NCBI GenBank assembly: GCA_023415725.1
Contig: JAEZJR010000307.1
Location: 1 to 10,579 of the forward strand
Direction of reading: 5' to 3'
DNA length: 10,579 nucleotides
Source: Acidobacteriota bacterium
GTDB lineage: Bacteria; Acidobacteriota; Blastocatellia; Pyrinomonadales; Pyrinomonadaceae
Under the pieces are notes generated by a model, which saw only the letters and a program-made list of their open reading frames with translations, was not told the origin of the DNA and did not search any database. The stretch's first letter is position 1. Each line of letters begins with the position of its first letter. Below, in pieces: positions 4,679 through 10,579 of this stretch. The position numbers and the translations under genes are program-made.

Positions 4679-5896
4679 CTATGCTTCGGCCAGATCTCCC
4701 TCCAGGTCCATCGTGTCCGCGTCGTCGTCCGCGTCGGTCGGAGCGCCGAACAGCTTCAGGAACGCGAACCCGATGATCCCGGCCGCCAGCGACGCGAGCA
4801 GGATCGACATCTTCGACGAGTTGATCACCTCCGCCTCGCCGGTGAACGCGAGGTTGGTGATGAAGATCGACATCGTGAACCCGATCCCGCCGAGCAGCCC
4901 CGCCCCGAAGATATGTTTCCAGTTCAGATCGAGCGGCAGCCGGCTCAGCCCCGCCGCGACCGCCACGAAGCTCAGCAGCGTGATCCCGAACGGCTTGCCC
5001 AAGAGCAGCCCGCCGATGATCCCAAGGCTGTTGCTCGACGAAAGGCTCGCGAGCGCGTCCGTCCCGACGATGATCCCCGTGTTCGCGAGTGCGAAGCGCG
5101 GCAGTATCAGGAACGCGACCGGCTTGTGCAGGACGTGCTCGAGCCGGTGCGACGGCGACTCCGCGTCATCCTCCTTGTGCGAGAACGGGATCGCGAACGC
5201 CAGCAGCACACCGGCGATGGTCGCGTGCACGCCGGATTTAAGCATCAGGAACCACATCAACGCCCCGCCGATGAGGTACGGCGCAAGGGACATCACGCGC
5301 CCGAACCGGTTCAGCCCGACCAGCAGCAGCCACACCGCGATCGACCCCGCAAGATAAAGCGCCGAGAGCCCCGAGGTGTAGAACACCGCGATCACGATGA
5401 TGGCGATCAGGTCATCGATCACCGCAAGGGCCGTCAGGAAGACCTTCAGCGACGCCGGGACGCGGCTGCCCACAAGAGCCAAGACCCCGAGCGCGAACGC
5501 GATGTCGGTAGCCATTGGGATACCGATCCCCGCCTGCGTCGGTGTCCCCGCGTTCAGCGAAAAATGGATAAGTGCCGGCACCGCCACCCCGCCCGCCGCC
5601 GCGAAGATCGGCAGCACCGCGTTGCGCAGGTCAGAAAGCTCCCCGTTGTAAAGTTCCCGCTCCAGCTCCAGCCCGATCAGCAGAAAGAACACCGCCATCA
5701 ACCCGTCGTTGATCCAGTGCTCCACGCTCAGCGGCCCCAGATACGCATGCCACATCCCGACATACGCGTCCCCCACCGCCGAATTCGCGATCACCATCGA
5801 GACCGCCGTGCAAACGATCAGCAACACCCCCGCCGACTTCTCGGAGTGAAAGAACTTCTGAAATGTATCGGAAAGTCTCCGTTTGATTATGGGCAT
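4679..5896 (-). CDS. nhaA: Na+/H+ antiporter NhaA
   Basis: 405 residues with about a dozen hydrophobic segments, the normal length for NhaA. The protein exchanges sodium (or lithium) for protons across the inner membrane and controls intracellular sodium and alkaline pH. Key features are visible: ATDIAFALG (129-137) with the Asp equivalent to E. coli Asp133, and VIDDLIAIIVIAVFY (159-173) with the paired Asp161-Asp162 equivalent to Asp163-Asp164. Other family blocks are FFLLIGLELERELYNGEL (70-87) and GGIGFTMSIFITNLAF. The C-terminal tail is acidic (DADDDADTMDLEGDLAEA). The start at 5896 is firm because an in-frame TAA lies four codons upstream. There is no Shine-Dalgarno, and TAAAAT lies 6 bases before the ATG. 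It is divergent from the plus-strand block starting at 6002/6011. Confidence 0.97.
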   Translation of the reverse strand: MPIIKRRLSDTFQKFFHSEKSAGVLLIVCTAVSMVIANSAVGDAYVGMWHAYLGPLSVEHWINDGLMAVFFLLIGLELERELYNGELSDLRNAVLPIFAAAGGVAVPALIHFSLNAGTPTQAGIGIPMATDIAFALGVLALVGSRVPASLKVFLTALAVIDDLIAIIVIAVFYTSGLSALYLAGSIAVWLLLVGLNRFGRVMSLAPYLIGGALMWFLMLKSGVHATIAGVLLAFAIPFSHKEDDAESPSHRLEHVLHKPVAFLILPRFALANTGIIVGTDALASLSSSNSLGIIGGLLLGKPFGITLLSFVAVAAGLSRLPLDLNWKHIFGAGLLGGIGFTMSIFITNLAFTGEAEVINSSKMSILLASLAAGIIGFAFLKLFGAPTDADDDADTMDLEGDLAEA

Positions 5897-5902
5897 TGAT
5901 CG

Positions 5903-5908
5903 ATTTTA
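5903..5908 (-). promoter_or_regulatory. candidate -10 box for nhaA
   Basis: TAAAAT on the minus strand ends 6 bases before the ATG at 5896, and an in-frame stop (TAA) lies within the hexamer region, so translation cannot begin further upstream. No -35 consensus is seen at 16-18 bases. The arrangement fits a leaderless nhaA mRNA. Confidence 0.4.
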
Positions 5909-5987
5909 CAAAACCGCTCTGCGAACCTCCCACTCGACGCGAACTTTCCAAACCTAAATAACGAACCGGACATATAGATTATTAGAA

Positions 5988-5993
5988 TATAAT
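5988..5993 (+). promoter_or_regulatory. perfect TATAAT -10 box for the 6002/6011 gene
   Basis: A consensus TATAAT followed by 8 bases to an in-frame GTG (6002) and 17 to the ATG (6011). Transcription would begin near 6000. The best -35 at 17 bases is poor (accgga). Confidence 0.5.
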
Positions 5994-6010
5994 CGGGCCT
6001 GGTGATTCCT

Positions 6011-6691
6011 ATGAGATCATTTTTGCGCCGCTACGGCGGACTGTTATTGAGGATCGTAGGGTGCGGTGTGCTCACGGTTATCTTTGTCGGAGGTGCGGGC
6101 TTTTTATATGGAGTTCCGTCACATCCCGCAAGCGTGTTCGCGTTCAAGCTTGGCTATTACACTTCGTGGGACAAAGCGGGTTACCTCCGCTTCTATTCGC
6201 CATTCAGAAGAGACGTAGGTGGGGGTTACATCCCGCTCGAGGTCGATTCGTTCCTTTGCGAGAAACTGGAAATGACAAGAGACATGGCAGAGGTGGAGGC
6301 TATAGTCGGCTTTTACTCACTTCAGGTGCGCGGGCGCGGAGGCGATTGCGTTTATAGAGCCTCCGATCGGGCAGGCGAAAGGATCGCTGAGGTTCTTGTC
6401 GGGAAGATCATTTCCGCTGCGGAAGGAACTGATATATCGGGGGAGATCACTCTGTTGGAGGAAGTGCGTCAACAAAGGAGCTTCGGAAAGGGCGGCTTGA
6501 ACCGGAGTGGCATTTCAACTGACCATCCGACGACCCCGGAAGAATGGGAGAAGTGGAAGTTCGAAATGGCCATCCCGATCGCTCGGCAAAAGTATCTGGA
6601 GTGGTGGAATTTAGACATTCCGTGGGAAGAGAAGAAAATGATATCGCCGTTACCAGGCACAGAGATCGGAGTCTTCCACTGCTGCGGATAA
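6011..6691 (+). CDS. hypothetical membrane-anchored protein
   Basis: 226 residues from the ATG at 6011 (229 from the in-frame GTG at 6002). No family is recognised. An Arg-rich N-terminus (RSFLRRYGG) precedes one hydrophobic segment at about 15-33 (IVGCGVLTVIFVGGAGFLY), so the remaining 190 residues are probably extracytoplasmic. That part holds an aromatic segment near 45-65 (FKLGYYTSWDKAGYLRFYSPF), a central helical region (SDRAGERIAEVLVGKIISAAE) and a Trp-rich C-terminal stretch (PTTPEEWEKWKF, YLEWWNLDIPWEEKK) ending in HCCG. The ATG is preferred because GGTGAT, complementary to the 16S tail, lies 4 bases upstream; a leaderless start at the GTG is an alternative. It is the first gene of a four-gene plus-strand block, 27 bases before the TIMP-like gene. 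Confidence 0.7.
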   Translation: MRSFLRRYGGLLLRIVGCGVLTVIFVGGAGFLYGVPSHPASVFAFKLGYYTSWDKAGYLRFYSPFRRDVGGGYIPLEVDSFLCEKLEMTRDMAEVEAIVGFYSLQVRGRGGDCVYRASDRAGERIAEVLVGKIISAAEGTDISGEITLLEEVRQQRSFGKGGLNRSGISTDHPTTPEEWEKWKFEMAIPIARQKYLEWWNLDIPWEEKKMISPLPGTEIGVFHCCG

Positions 6692-6718
6692 ATAGGACCA
6701 GGCGGAAGGTTAAGACAT

Positions 6719-7168
6719 ATGATCTACAGAATTCCGTTATTTCTGATATCGATCGCGTTGGTCGTATTTCTCTCAACAGGCGAAGCATCCGCATGCTCCT
6801 GCGTAAAATATGACGCCTTCGCAGCGGAACACGTCAGGAAAGCAAAACGGGATTCGGATGCTGTATTCGCCGGGAAAGTTCAGAGCATTGTTGAAAAACA
6901 AAGGCACGGCTGGGTCTCCGTCGAGTTCGAGGTGCTCGACGTTTGGAAAGGACGGCTGAACGATAAGGTGACGGTCGTAACGGGAGATAACATCGAGAAT
7001 TGCGGTTTCAAATTCCAACAGGGCGAAACCTACCTCGTCTATATCCCGAGCCACAAATTGTATTCGCCTAAATCATTGTCCACCCACCTCTGCACCAGAA
7101 CGGCGTTGCTAGCGGAAGCGAAAGCCGACATCCCCCATTTAGGAAAGCGAAAGCTGCCAATGAAATGA
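6719..7168 (+). CDS. secreted TIMP/NTR-like protein
   Basis: 149 residues. A Sec signal peptide (hydrophobic 5-18, cleavage after the ASA motif at 23-25) leaves Cys26 as the first mature residue in the sequence CSC. An N-terminal CxC right after signal cleavage, followed by DAVFAGKV (47-54), WVSVEFEVLDVWKG (65-78), NCGFKF (94-99) and the YLVYIP strand, then THLCTRT (122-128), is the pattern of bacterial netrin-like/TIMP-like (tissue inhibitor of metalloproteinase) OB-fold proteins. The four Cys (26, 28, 95, 125) could form two disulfides. In animal TIMPs the N-terminal Cys coordinates the protease zinc; whether bacterial members inhibit metalloproteases is not established. AAGG about 9 bases upstream supports the start. 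It is probably cotranscribed with the preceding gene (27-base gap). Confidence 0.75.
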   Translation: MIYRIPLFLISIALVVFLSTGEASACSCVKYDAFAAEHVRKAKRDSDAVFAGKVQSIVEKQRHGWVSVEFEVLDVWKGRLNDKVTVVTGDNIENCGFKFQQGETYLVYIPSHKLYSPKSLSTHLCTRTALLAEAKADIPHLGKRKLPMK

Positions 7169-7291
7169 TGAACTGGCCCCGCCCCGTTAACTAGCCGACA
7201 CGCGATCATCCCATAAAACAAGCTGGGAACTTCGGGGCAAGCTAATAACTAATAAGTTTCTGAGAGCGCGGTCGGTACTCGAAATTAGTAA

Positions 7292-7582
7292 ATGAACAAG
7301 ACGTTTATCCTCGTCATCACGTTCTTTTCAATGGCAATTGCTTCCGCCGTGATTTCCGTTTATTTAATGAGCGGTTACACCGATTGCCGACTGAGTGAGC
7401 CTTTCTTCAACCATACTATTCCAGCCGCTCCATTGCCCGATAACTGTGCCAGCAATATGAGAATGCTGATGCAAACATTCTTCAGTTATTTCTCATTCAC
7501 GTTCATCGTACTCTCGGTCGGCGTACCTTTTTTCGTCAGCTGGAGAGACAGTAAAAGCGATGGATCTATGTCGATCAAATAG
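7292..7582 (+). CDS. small two-TM hypothetical protein
   Basis: 96 residues, not recognised. Hydrophobic segments at about 4-26 and 61-83 flank a loop of about 35 residues holding Cys32 and Cys52, which, if exported, could form a disulfide. The first segment could alternatively be an uncleaved signal anchor. The charged C-terminus (SWRDSKSDGS) suggests an N-in, C-in topology with the loop outside. No Shine-Dalgarno and no TANNNT box are seen before the ATG, so the expression signal is unclear. Base composition is markedly AT-richer than nhaA (one 60-base row inside the gene is about 42% GC against about 68% in nhaA). The 122-base gap upstream (7169-7291) has no feature I can name. Confidence 0.55.
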   Translation: MNKTFILVITFFSMAIASAVISVYLMSGYTDCRLSEPFFNHTIPAAPLPDNCASNMRMLMQTFFSYFSFTFIVLSVGVPFFVSWRDSKSDGSMSIK

Positions 7583-7713
7583 ACTTTGTATTTTTGCTAG
7601 ATCCTAATTGATTCTGTTTGTCTGGTAGATGAAGTAGCGGTTGAGCATTGCAAGGTAATGGTTCGATCAAGCTGAAGTAAAATGGTCGTCGAACGCTAGT
7701 GTCTTATTCTAAT

Positions 7714-8115
7714 ATGAAATTCGACTCAAGACGTTCATCCCCGAAAGTTATCCTCGCGGGCATCCTCATTTCCTTGTTCTTCGGGGCAAGAATTGTGGTC
7801 GCGGACTCACCTTTTTCCGTGTATTCGGGCAATGCTTCGAAGGAAGAGGAAATAGTGTTTCTAGACAACTTCGCGATCTATTTGACGGAGCATCCTGAAA
7901 TGGTAGGTTACATCGCCTATTTCTCGAGCGAAAAGCGATCCGCCTCACGCCTGAAGAAACGCGTGAACCGGGCGGTCAAGTACCTGTCGGAAAGGCGGGG
8001 CATCGACATTAAACGACTTATCGTTATTTATGGAGGAAGGAACGAACGGTCGAAAGTAGTCCTCCAGCCAACTCCGCAAGGTGCACCGCCCCCGTATACC
8101 AGCCCCGCCAATTGA
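7714..8115 (+). CDS. small secreted OmpA-like protein
   Basis: 133 residues from the ATG at 7714 (138 from an in-frame GTG at 7699). Residues 1-30 form a signal peptide (KVILAGILISLFFGARIVVA, cleavage before DSP). The mature part, FLDNFAIYLTEHPEMVGYIAYF (49-70), then SRLKKRVNRAVKYLSERRGID and RLIVIYGGR, follows the OmpA C-terminal-like fold (beta-alpha-beta with the RGID turn). It resembles short exported proteins I remember from Acidobacteriota, where an equivalent reads LDNFAIQL and YLVNRRGID. The tail is Pro-rich (PTPQGAPPPYTSP). The classical peptidoglycan-binding residues of OmpA are not clearly retained. Neither start has a good ribosome binding site. The gene ends 28 bases before a strong terminator. 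Confidence 0.65.
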   Translation: MKFDSRRSSPKVILAGILISLFFGARIVVADSPFSVYSGNASKEEEIVFLDNFAIYLTEHPEMVGYIAYFSSEKRSASRLKKRVNRAVKYLSERRGIDIKRLIVIYGGRNERSKVVLQPTPQGAPPPYTSPAN

Positions 8116-8142
8116 CCGACTTACCTTCATTAAATAAACAAC

Positions 8143-8166
8143 AAAGGCGGGAACCCACCCGCCTTT
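8143..8166. terminator. bidirectional Rho-independent terminator between convergent genes
   Basis: A perfect 9-bp stem, aaaggcggg (8143-8151) with cccgccttt (8158-8166), and a 6-base loop. It lies between the stop of the plus-strand gene at 8115 and the stop of the minus-strand gene at 8190. Short T-rich tracts follow on both sides. Confidence 0.85.
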
Positions 8167-8189
8167 CGTTATCTGAATTCCGGTCAACC

Positions 8190-9209
8190 CTACCGGTCAT
8201 ATCGCTTCCATGGATACTTCCCGCGCAGGATATTTGCGAAGGAAGTTGTGGGTGTCAGAAGGCTTCTGAAGATCTTCACCTTGGTAGTGAGCCTGCCGTC
8301 GGATTTGCGTTCCAGCCAATTCTTCAGCACGTATTTGTCGATCGCGTCCTCGCCTACCAGGACCCCGGTCCCGACGGTCGGGGTGATGACGTAATCGACA
8401 TATCCGGTCGACCTGCTGCCGTCCTTCCGCGGAAATCCAACGTTCCCGATCGAAGCCTCGCTGATCGGCCCGATCTCGAACTGCGTGCTCCACGCCGCGG
8501 ACCACACCAGCGCCTTCGCACGGCTCTTCCAGTAACCCTTCGAAAGCCCGAATTCCTGCCGGCTCGCGTTGTCGCTGTTGTTGACGAAGATCCTCCCCGT
8601 CAACCCGCCCTGCAGCGGATGCGCGACGTAGTTGATGACGGTGTTGTCCCCGTCCCTCCAACCGCGAAGGTTCCGCACCGCCCGCCCCCAATCCTTAAAG
8701 AATGGCCCTTCCAACTGGCGCGTCGTTTTCTCCTGAAACATCCGTGCACCGTGCTGGATCCCCAAAAACACGAGCGATTGGCGAACCGCCGGCTTCCAGT
8801 GAAATTTCTCGACCTCCGGCTTCTTTGCCGGATCGGCGGGATCGTCGTCAACCTCCTGACCGTCCCACGGGTCTTGCTCCGGTGGAACCGGGACGACCGG
8901 TTTCTTATAGAGAGGAATAGACACGCGGTCGATCGGAAGGCGGATCGGCGTCTCGATAGCGACCCCGTCGATGGGTTCCTCGATAGCATGCGTGCCCCCG
9001 GGCCCTCGAAGCTCAGGCCTCTCGATTCCCATCGATATACGCTGGGCGGATCCGGCCGATACTGAAATCAAAATGAATATGATCGCAATAACTAACGAAT
9101 TGATTCGGCCCTGTTCACCTCTGATCGTTCTCTGTTTCGTGTAGTGCTCGGCGAATGTGCCGTCGCACCAGCCACGCCGACCGTTACCTTCTTTTATTCC
9201 CACTCTCAT
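8190..9209 (-). CDS. secreted or outer-membrane hypothetical protein
   Basis: 339 residues from the ATG at 9209. A hydrophobic segment at 37-53 ending SAGSA|Q is a good signal peptide core, but it is preceded by about 36 mostly polar residues. No ATG, GTG or TTG lies in frame near the hydrophobic core, so the start is uncertain: the GTG at 9203 has GGAG 6 bases upstream, and another GTG is at 9218. A Pro/Asp-rich linker (about 97-135) follows, then a conserved-looking domain: FKDWGRAVRNLRGW, INYVAHPLQGGLTGRIFV, STQFEIGPISEASIGNVG (241-258) and ITPTVGTGVLVGEDAIDKYV. Similar sequences without assigned function occur, as I recall, in Acidobacteriota. The alternating aromatic strands and signal suggest an outer-membrane or periplasmic protein. 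Confidence 0.7.
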   Translation of the reverse strand: MRVGIKEGNGRRGWCDGTFAEHYTKQRTIRGEQGRINSLVIAIIFILISVSAGSAQRISMGIERPELRGPGGTHAIEEPIDGVAIETPIRLPIDRVSIPLYKKPVVPVPPEQDPWDGQEVDDDPADPAKKPEVEKFHWKPAVRQSLVFLGIQHGARMFQEKTTRQLEGPFFKDWGRAVRNLRGWRDGDNTVINYVAHPLQGGLTGRIFVNNSDNASRQEFGLSKGYWKSRAKALVWSAAWSTQFEIGPISEASIGNVGFPRKDGSRSTGYVDYVITPTVGTGVLVGEDAIDKYVLKNWLERKSDGRLTTKVKIFRSLLTPTTSFANILRGKYPWKRYDR

Positions 9210-9402
9210 CTCCGGCACAAAACTTTATACCGATACGCCGAGAACTCGACGATCGTTCTGTCAAAAATTAAGAAAGACATCATCGCATCGTTCCCGCATC
9301 GCGGCTTCGTCGATCGTGACACTTCGATAACTTCAACATCATTGAGACAGCGATCGCGTACACCGGCGGACACACTGAGATCAAAGAGTATTCAGTGAAG
9401 GG

Positions 9403-10044
9403 TCACTGCCGGCCGGCACGCTCCTTCACGTACAGCGCGATCTCCACACGGTTCGAGAAATTCTTCTTCGCCAAAATGTTCCGCACGTGATGCTCGACGG
9501 TGCGGACGCTGATGTTGAACTCCTTCGCGATCTCCTTGTTGCTCAGGCCCAGCGAGATCGCCCCCGCGATCTTCGATTCCGCCGCCGTCAATTCCTCATC
9601 GATGAACTCCGCCGCGCCATGGCCCGGAGCCGAACTCCCGACCAGCCGCGCGATCTGCGAATGTGTGCGGTCCACCCGAGCGAGGATCGCGGCGATCACC
9701 GCCAACAGCTCGTCCGGCTCGAACGGCTTCGTGAGGTACACATCCACCCCGGAACGGAACCCCTCGATCCGGTCCCCGGTCGCGTCCTTCGCGGTCAAAA
9801 AGATTATCGGCACGAGAGACGTGCTTTGGTTCCGGCGCAGCTGCCGTGCGAGGGCGTAGCCGTCCATCCCCGGCATCCGTATGTCGCTGATCATCAGGTC
9901 CGGCACCTGCCGCGCGATCAACGACAATGCCTCCGCGCCGCTTTGGGCGGTTGTCACCTCGTAACCTTCCCCGCGCAGGTCCGCCGCAAGCGCACGCAGC
10001 AGGCGAGGCTCGTCATCCACCACGAGTAATCTCTTGCTAGCCAT
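9403..10044 (-). CDS. response regulator with receiver and LuxR-type DNA-binding domains
   Basis: 213 residues from the ATG at 10044. The receiver domain (about 5-122) has the acidic pair Asp10-Asp11, the phosphoacceptor Asp54 (in MISDIRMPGMDGY), Thr84 and Lys106 (in LTKPFEPDEL), all canonical. The C-terminal domain (about 150-208) is a LuxR/NarL helix-turn-helix (ELTAAESKIAGAISLGLSNK, then EIAKEFNISVRTVEHHVRN). It should bind DNA as a dimer after phosphorylation by the kinase encoded just upstream, and its target genes are unknown. The start is chosen for GAGGG 7 bases upstream and because its ATG overlaps the kinase stop in ATGGCTAG, indicating translational coupling. The frame could extend to 10065 but lacks support. 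Confidence 0.93.
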   Translation of the reverse strand: MASKRLLVVDDEPRLLRALAADLRGEGYEVTTAQSGAEALSLIARQVPDLMISDIRMPGMDGYALARQLRRNQSTSLVPIIFLTAKDATGDRIEGFRSGVDVYLTKPFEPDELLAVIAAILARVDRTHSQIARLVGSSAPGHGAAEFIDEELTAAESKIAGAISLGLSNKEIAKEFNISVRTVEHHVRNILAKKNFSNRVEIALYVKERAGRQ

Positions 10045-10579
10045 CCGTCGACCCTCGCGATACATGAACTCGAGCGGCGGACACAGCCTCCGCGACTGCC
10101 GCTGGCAATTTACTCTGGCTTTCGACGAGCTCTTCCCACACCGGCACCATGACGATGAATTCGCTCCCTTCGCCCGGCTCGCTCTCGACCTCTATCGTGC
10201 CTCCCATCCCCTCTATAAGATTCTGCGCGAGGTGCAGCCCCAACCCTATCCCCGGCACGTCTTCGGCGGTCGCATTCTCCCATCCGGCGTTCGTGCCCCG
10301 GTAGAATTTCCTGAAAATGTTCGGCAGGTCCTCAGGTGCGATGCCCCGCCCCGTGTCCTGCACGGTGATGAATATCCGTTCCCCCTCCAGCCCCGCGCGG
10401 AGCGTTATCTCACCGCCCGACGGCGTGAACTTCACGGAATTTTCCGCTATCGCGCAAAGAGCCCTCCTCAACGCGCTCGCGTCCGCCCTCGCCGGAGGAA
10501 GTTCTTCCGGTACGTCCACCCGCAGCCTATGGTGCAGCCGCTCCGCCTCCCCTCGCACCAGCATCGCGCACGCCCGCAC
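10037..10579 (-). CDS. sensor histidine kinase, C-terminal ATPase part
   Basis: 180 codons are visible and the frame runs off the right edge, so the sensor and His-phosphotransfer regions are not seen. The HATPase_c domain is complete in its motifs, numbered from the first visible codon: N box AENSVKFTPSGG (45-56), G1 DTGRGI (75-80), F box FRKFY (89-93) and G2 GIGLGLHLAQNLIEGMGG (110-127), followed by EVESEPGEGSEFIV. It binds ATP and autophosphorylates a conserved His on the missing part, then transfers phosphate to the partner regulator at 9403-10044, with which it overlaps by 8 bases. A C-terminal tail of about 35 residues (from ELVESQSK) lies beyond the domain. LuxR-type output is more often paired with HisKA_3 kinases, but the motifs here look like the HisKA/PhoR-type ATPase, a slightly unusual pairing. 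Confidence 0.92.
   Translation of the reverse strand: MRACAMLVRGEAERLHHRLRVDVPEELPPARADASALRRALCAIAENSVKFTPSGGEITLRAGLEGERIFITVQDTGRGIAPEDLPNIFRKFYRGTNAGWENATAEDVPGIGLGLHLAQNLIEGMGGTIEVESEPGEGSEFIVMVPVWEELVESQSKLPAAVAEAVSAARVHVSRGSTDG

Noticed and set aside
4035..5899. Long open plus-strand frames (4035-5357, 4913-5899) opposite the DinB-like and nhaA genes
   Set aside because: Their translations are Arg/His/Pro-rich with no recognisable domain. They are antisense shadows of high-GC minus-strand genes whose products are clearly identified.
5897..6001. Sodium-responsive or other riboswitch upstream of nhaA
   Set aside because: The upstream gap is about 100 bases, AT-rich with no stable conserved-looking hairpins, and the signals suggest an mRNA with almost no leader.
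9259..9264. Perfect TTGACA on the minus strand upstream of the 8190-9209 gene
   Set aside because: The nearest -10-like sequence (TATAAA, 9224-9229) is 29 bases away and nothing suitable lies at 16-18, so it is not a working pair.
9373..9397. Hairpin cactga/tcagtg downstream of the response regulator as terminator
   Set aside because: The stem is only 6 bp with a 13-base loop and no T run on the minus strand.
1..10579. Mobile element genes, toxin-antitoxin, defence system or tRNA
   Set aside because: No transposase, integrase, restriction, nuclease or antitoxin-like protein is encoded in any frame that I can recognise, and no tRNA cloverleaf was seen.

Overview
The window (about 10.6 kb, GC-rich overall) looks like ordinary chromosome from an environmental bacterium with many dispersed intergenic repeats. 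My best guess is Acidobacteriota, perhaps Blastocatellia. This rests on the OmpA-like secreted protein at 7714-8115 and the secreted protein at 8190-9209, both of which resemble families I remember from that phylum, and on the repeat-rich intergenic gaps. There is no rRNA or other taxonomic marker, so the assignment is tentative. I see no transposase, phage, CRISPR or defence genes.

Region 1 (1-4673) is mostly minus-strand single-copy housekeeping or accessory genes. In order they are the N-terminus of a HerA-like ATPase, a VOC/PhnB-like protein, a YdeI/OmdA-like protein with a DUF1801 domain, a DUF3052 protein, YjbQ, two small convergent helical proteins (one on plus, one on minus), a PilZ protein and a DinB-like protein. 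Nearly every gap here carries a different dispersed repeat, several of them directly touching the stop codon of a minus-strand gene. YjbQ also appears to carry an in-frame hairpin insertion.

Region 2 (4679-5896, minus) is a full-length NhaA sodium/proton antiporter, followed 56 bases downstream by the DinB-like gene.

Region 3 (6002-8115, plus) is a block of four short, lower-GC genes for exported or membrane proteins: a single-TM protein, a TIMP/NTR-like secreted protein with a CSC N-terminus, a two-TM protein, and a small secreted OmpA-like protein. A strong bidirectional terminator at 8143-8166 closes the block. It is compositionally and functionally distinct from its flanks.

Region 4 (8190-10579, minus) holds a secreted protein of unknown function and, running off the right edge, a two-component pair. 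The histidine kinase C-terminus overlaps by 8 bases a response regulator with a LuxR-type DNA-binding domain.

Expression signals fall into two styles. Some genes have a clear Shine-Dalgarno sequence (OmdA-like, the 2897 gene, DinB-like, response regulator). Others have none, but carry a TANNNT hexamer about 6-10 bases before the start codon (HerA-like, YjbQ, NhaA, the 3414 gene, the 6002/6011 gene), which suggests leaderless or near-leaderless mRNAs.
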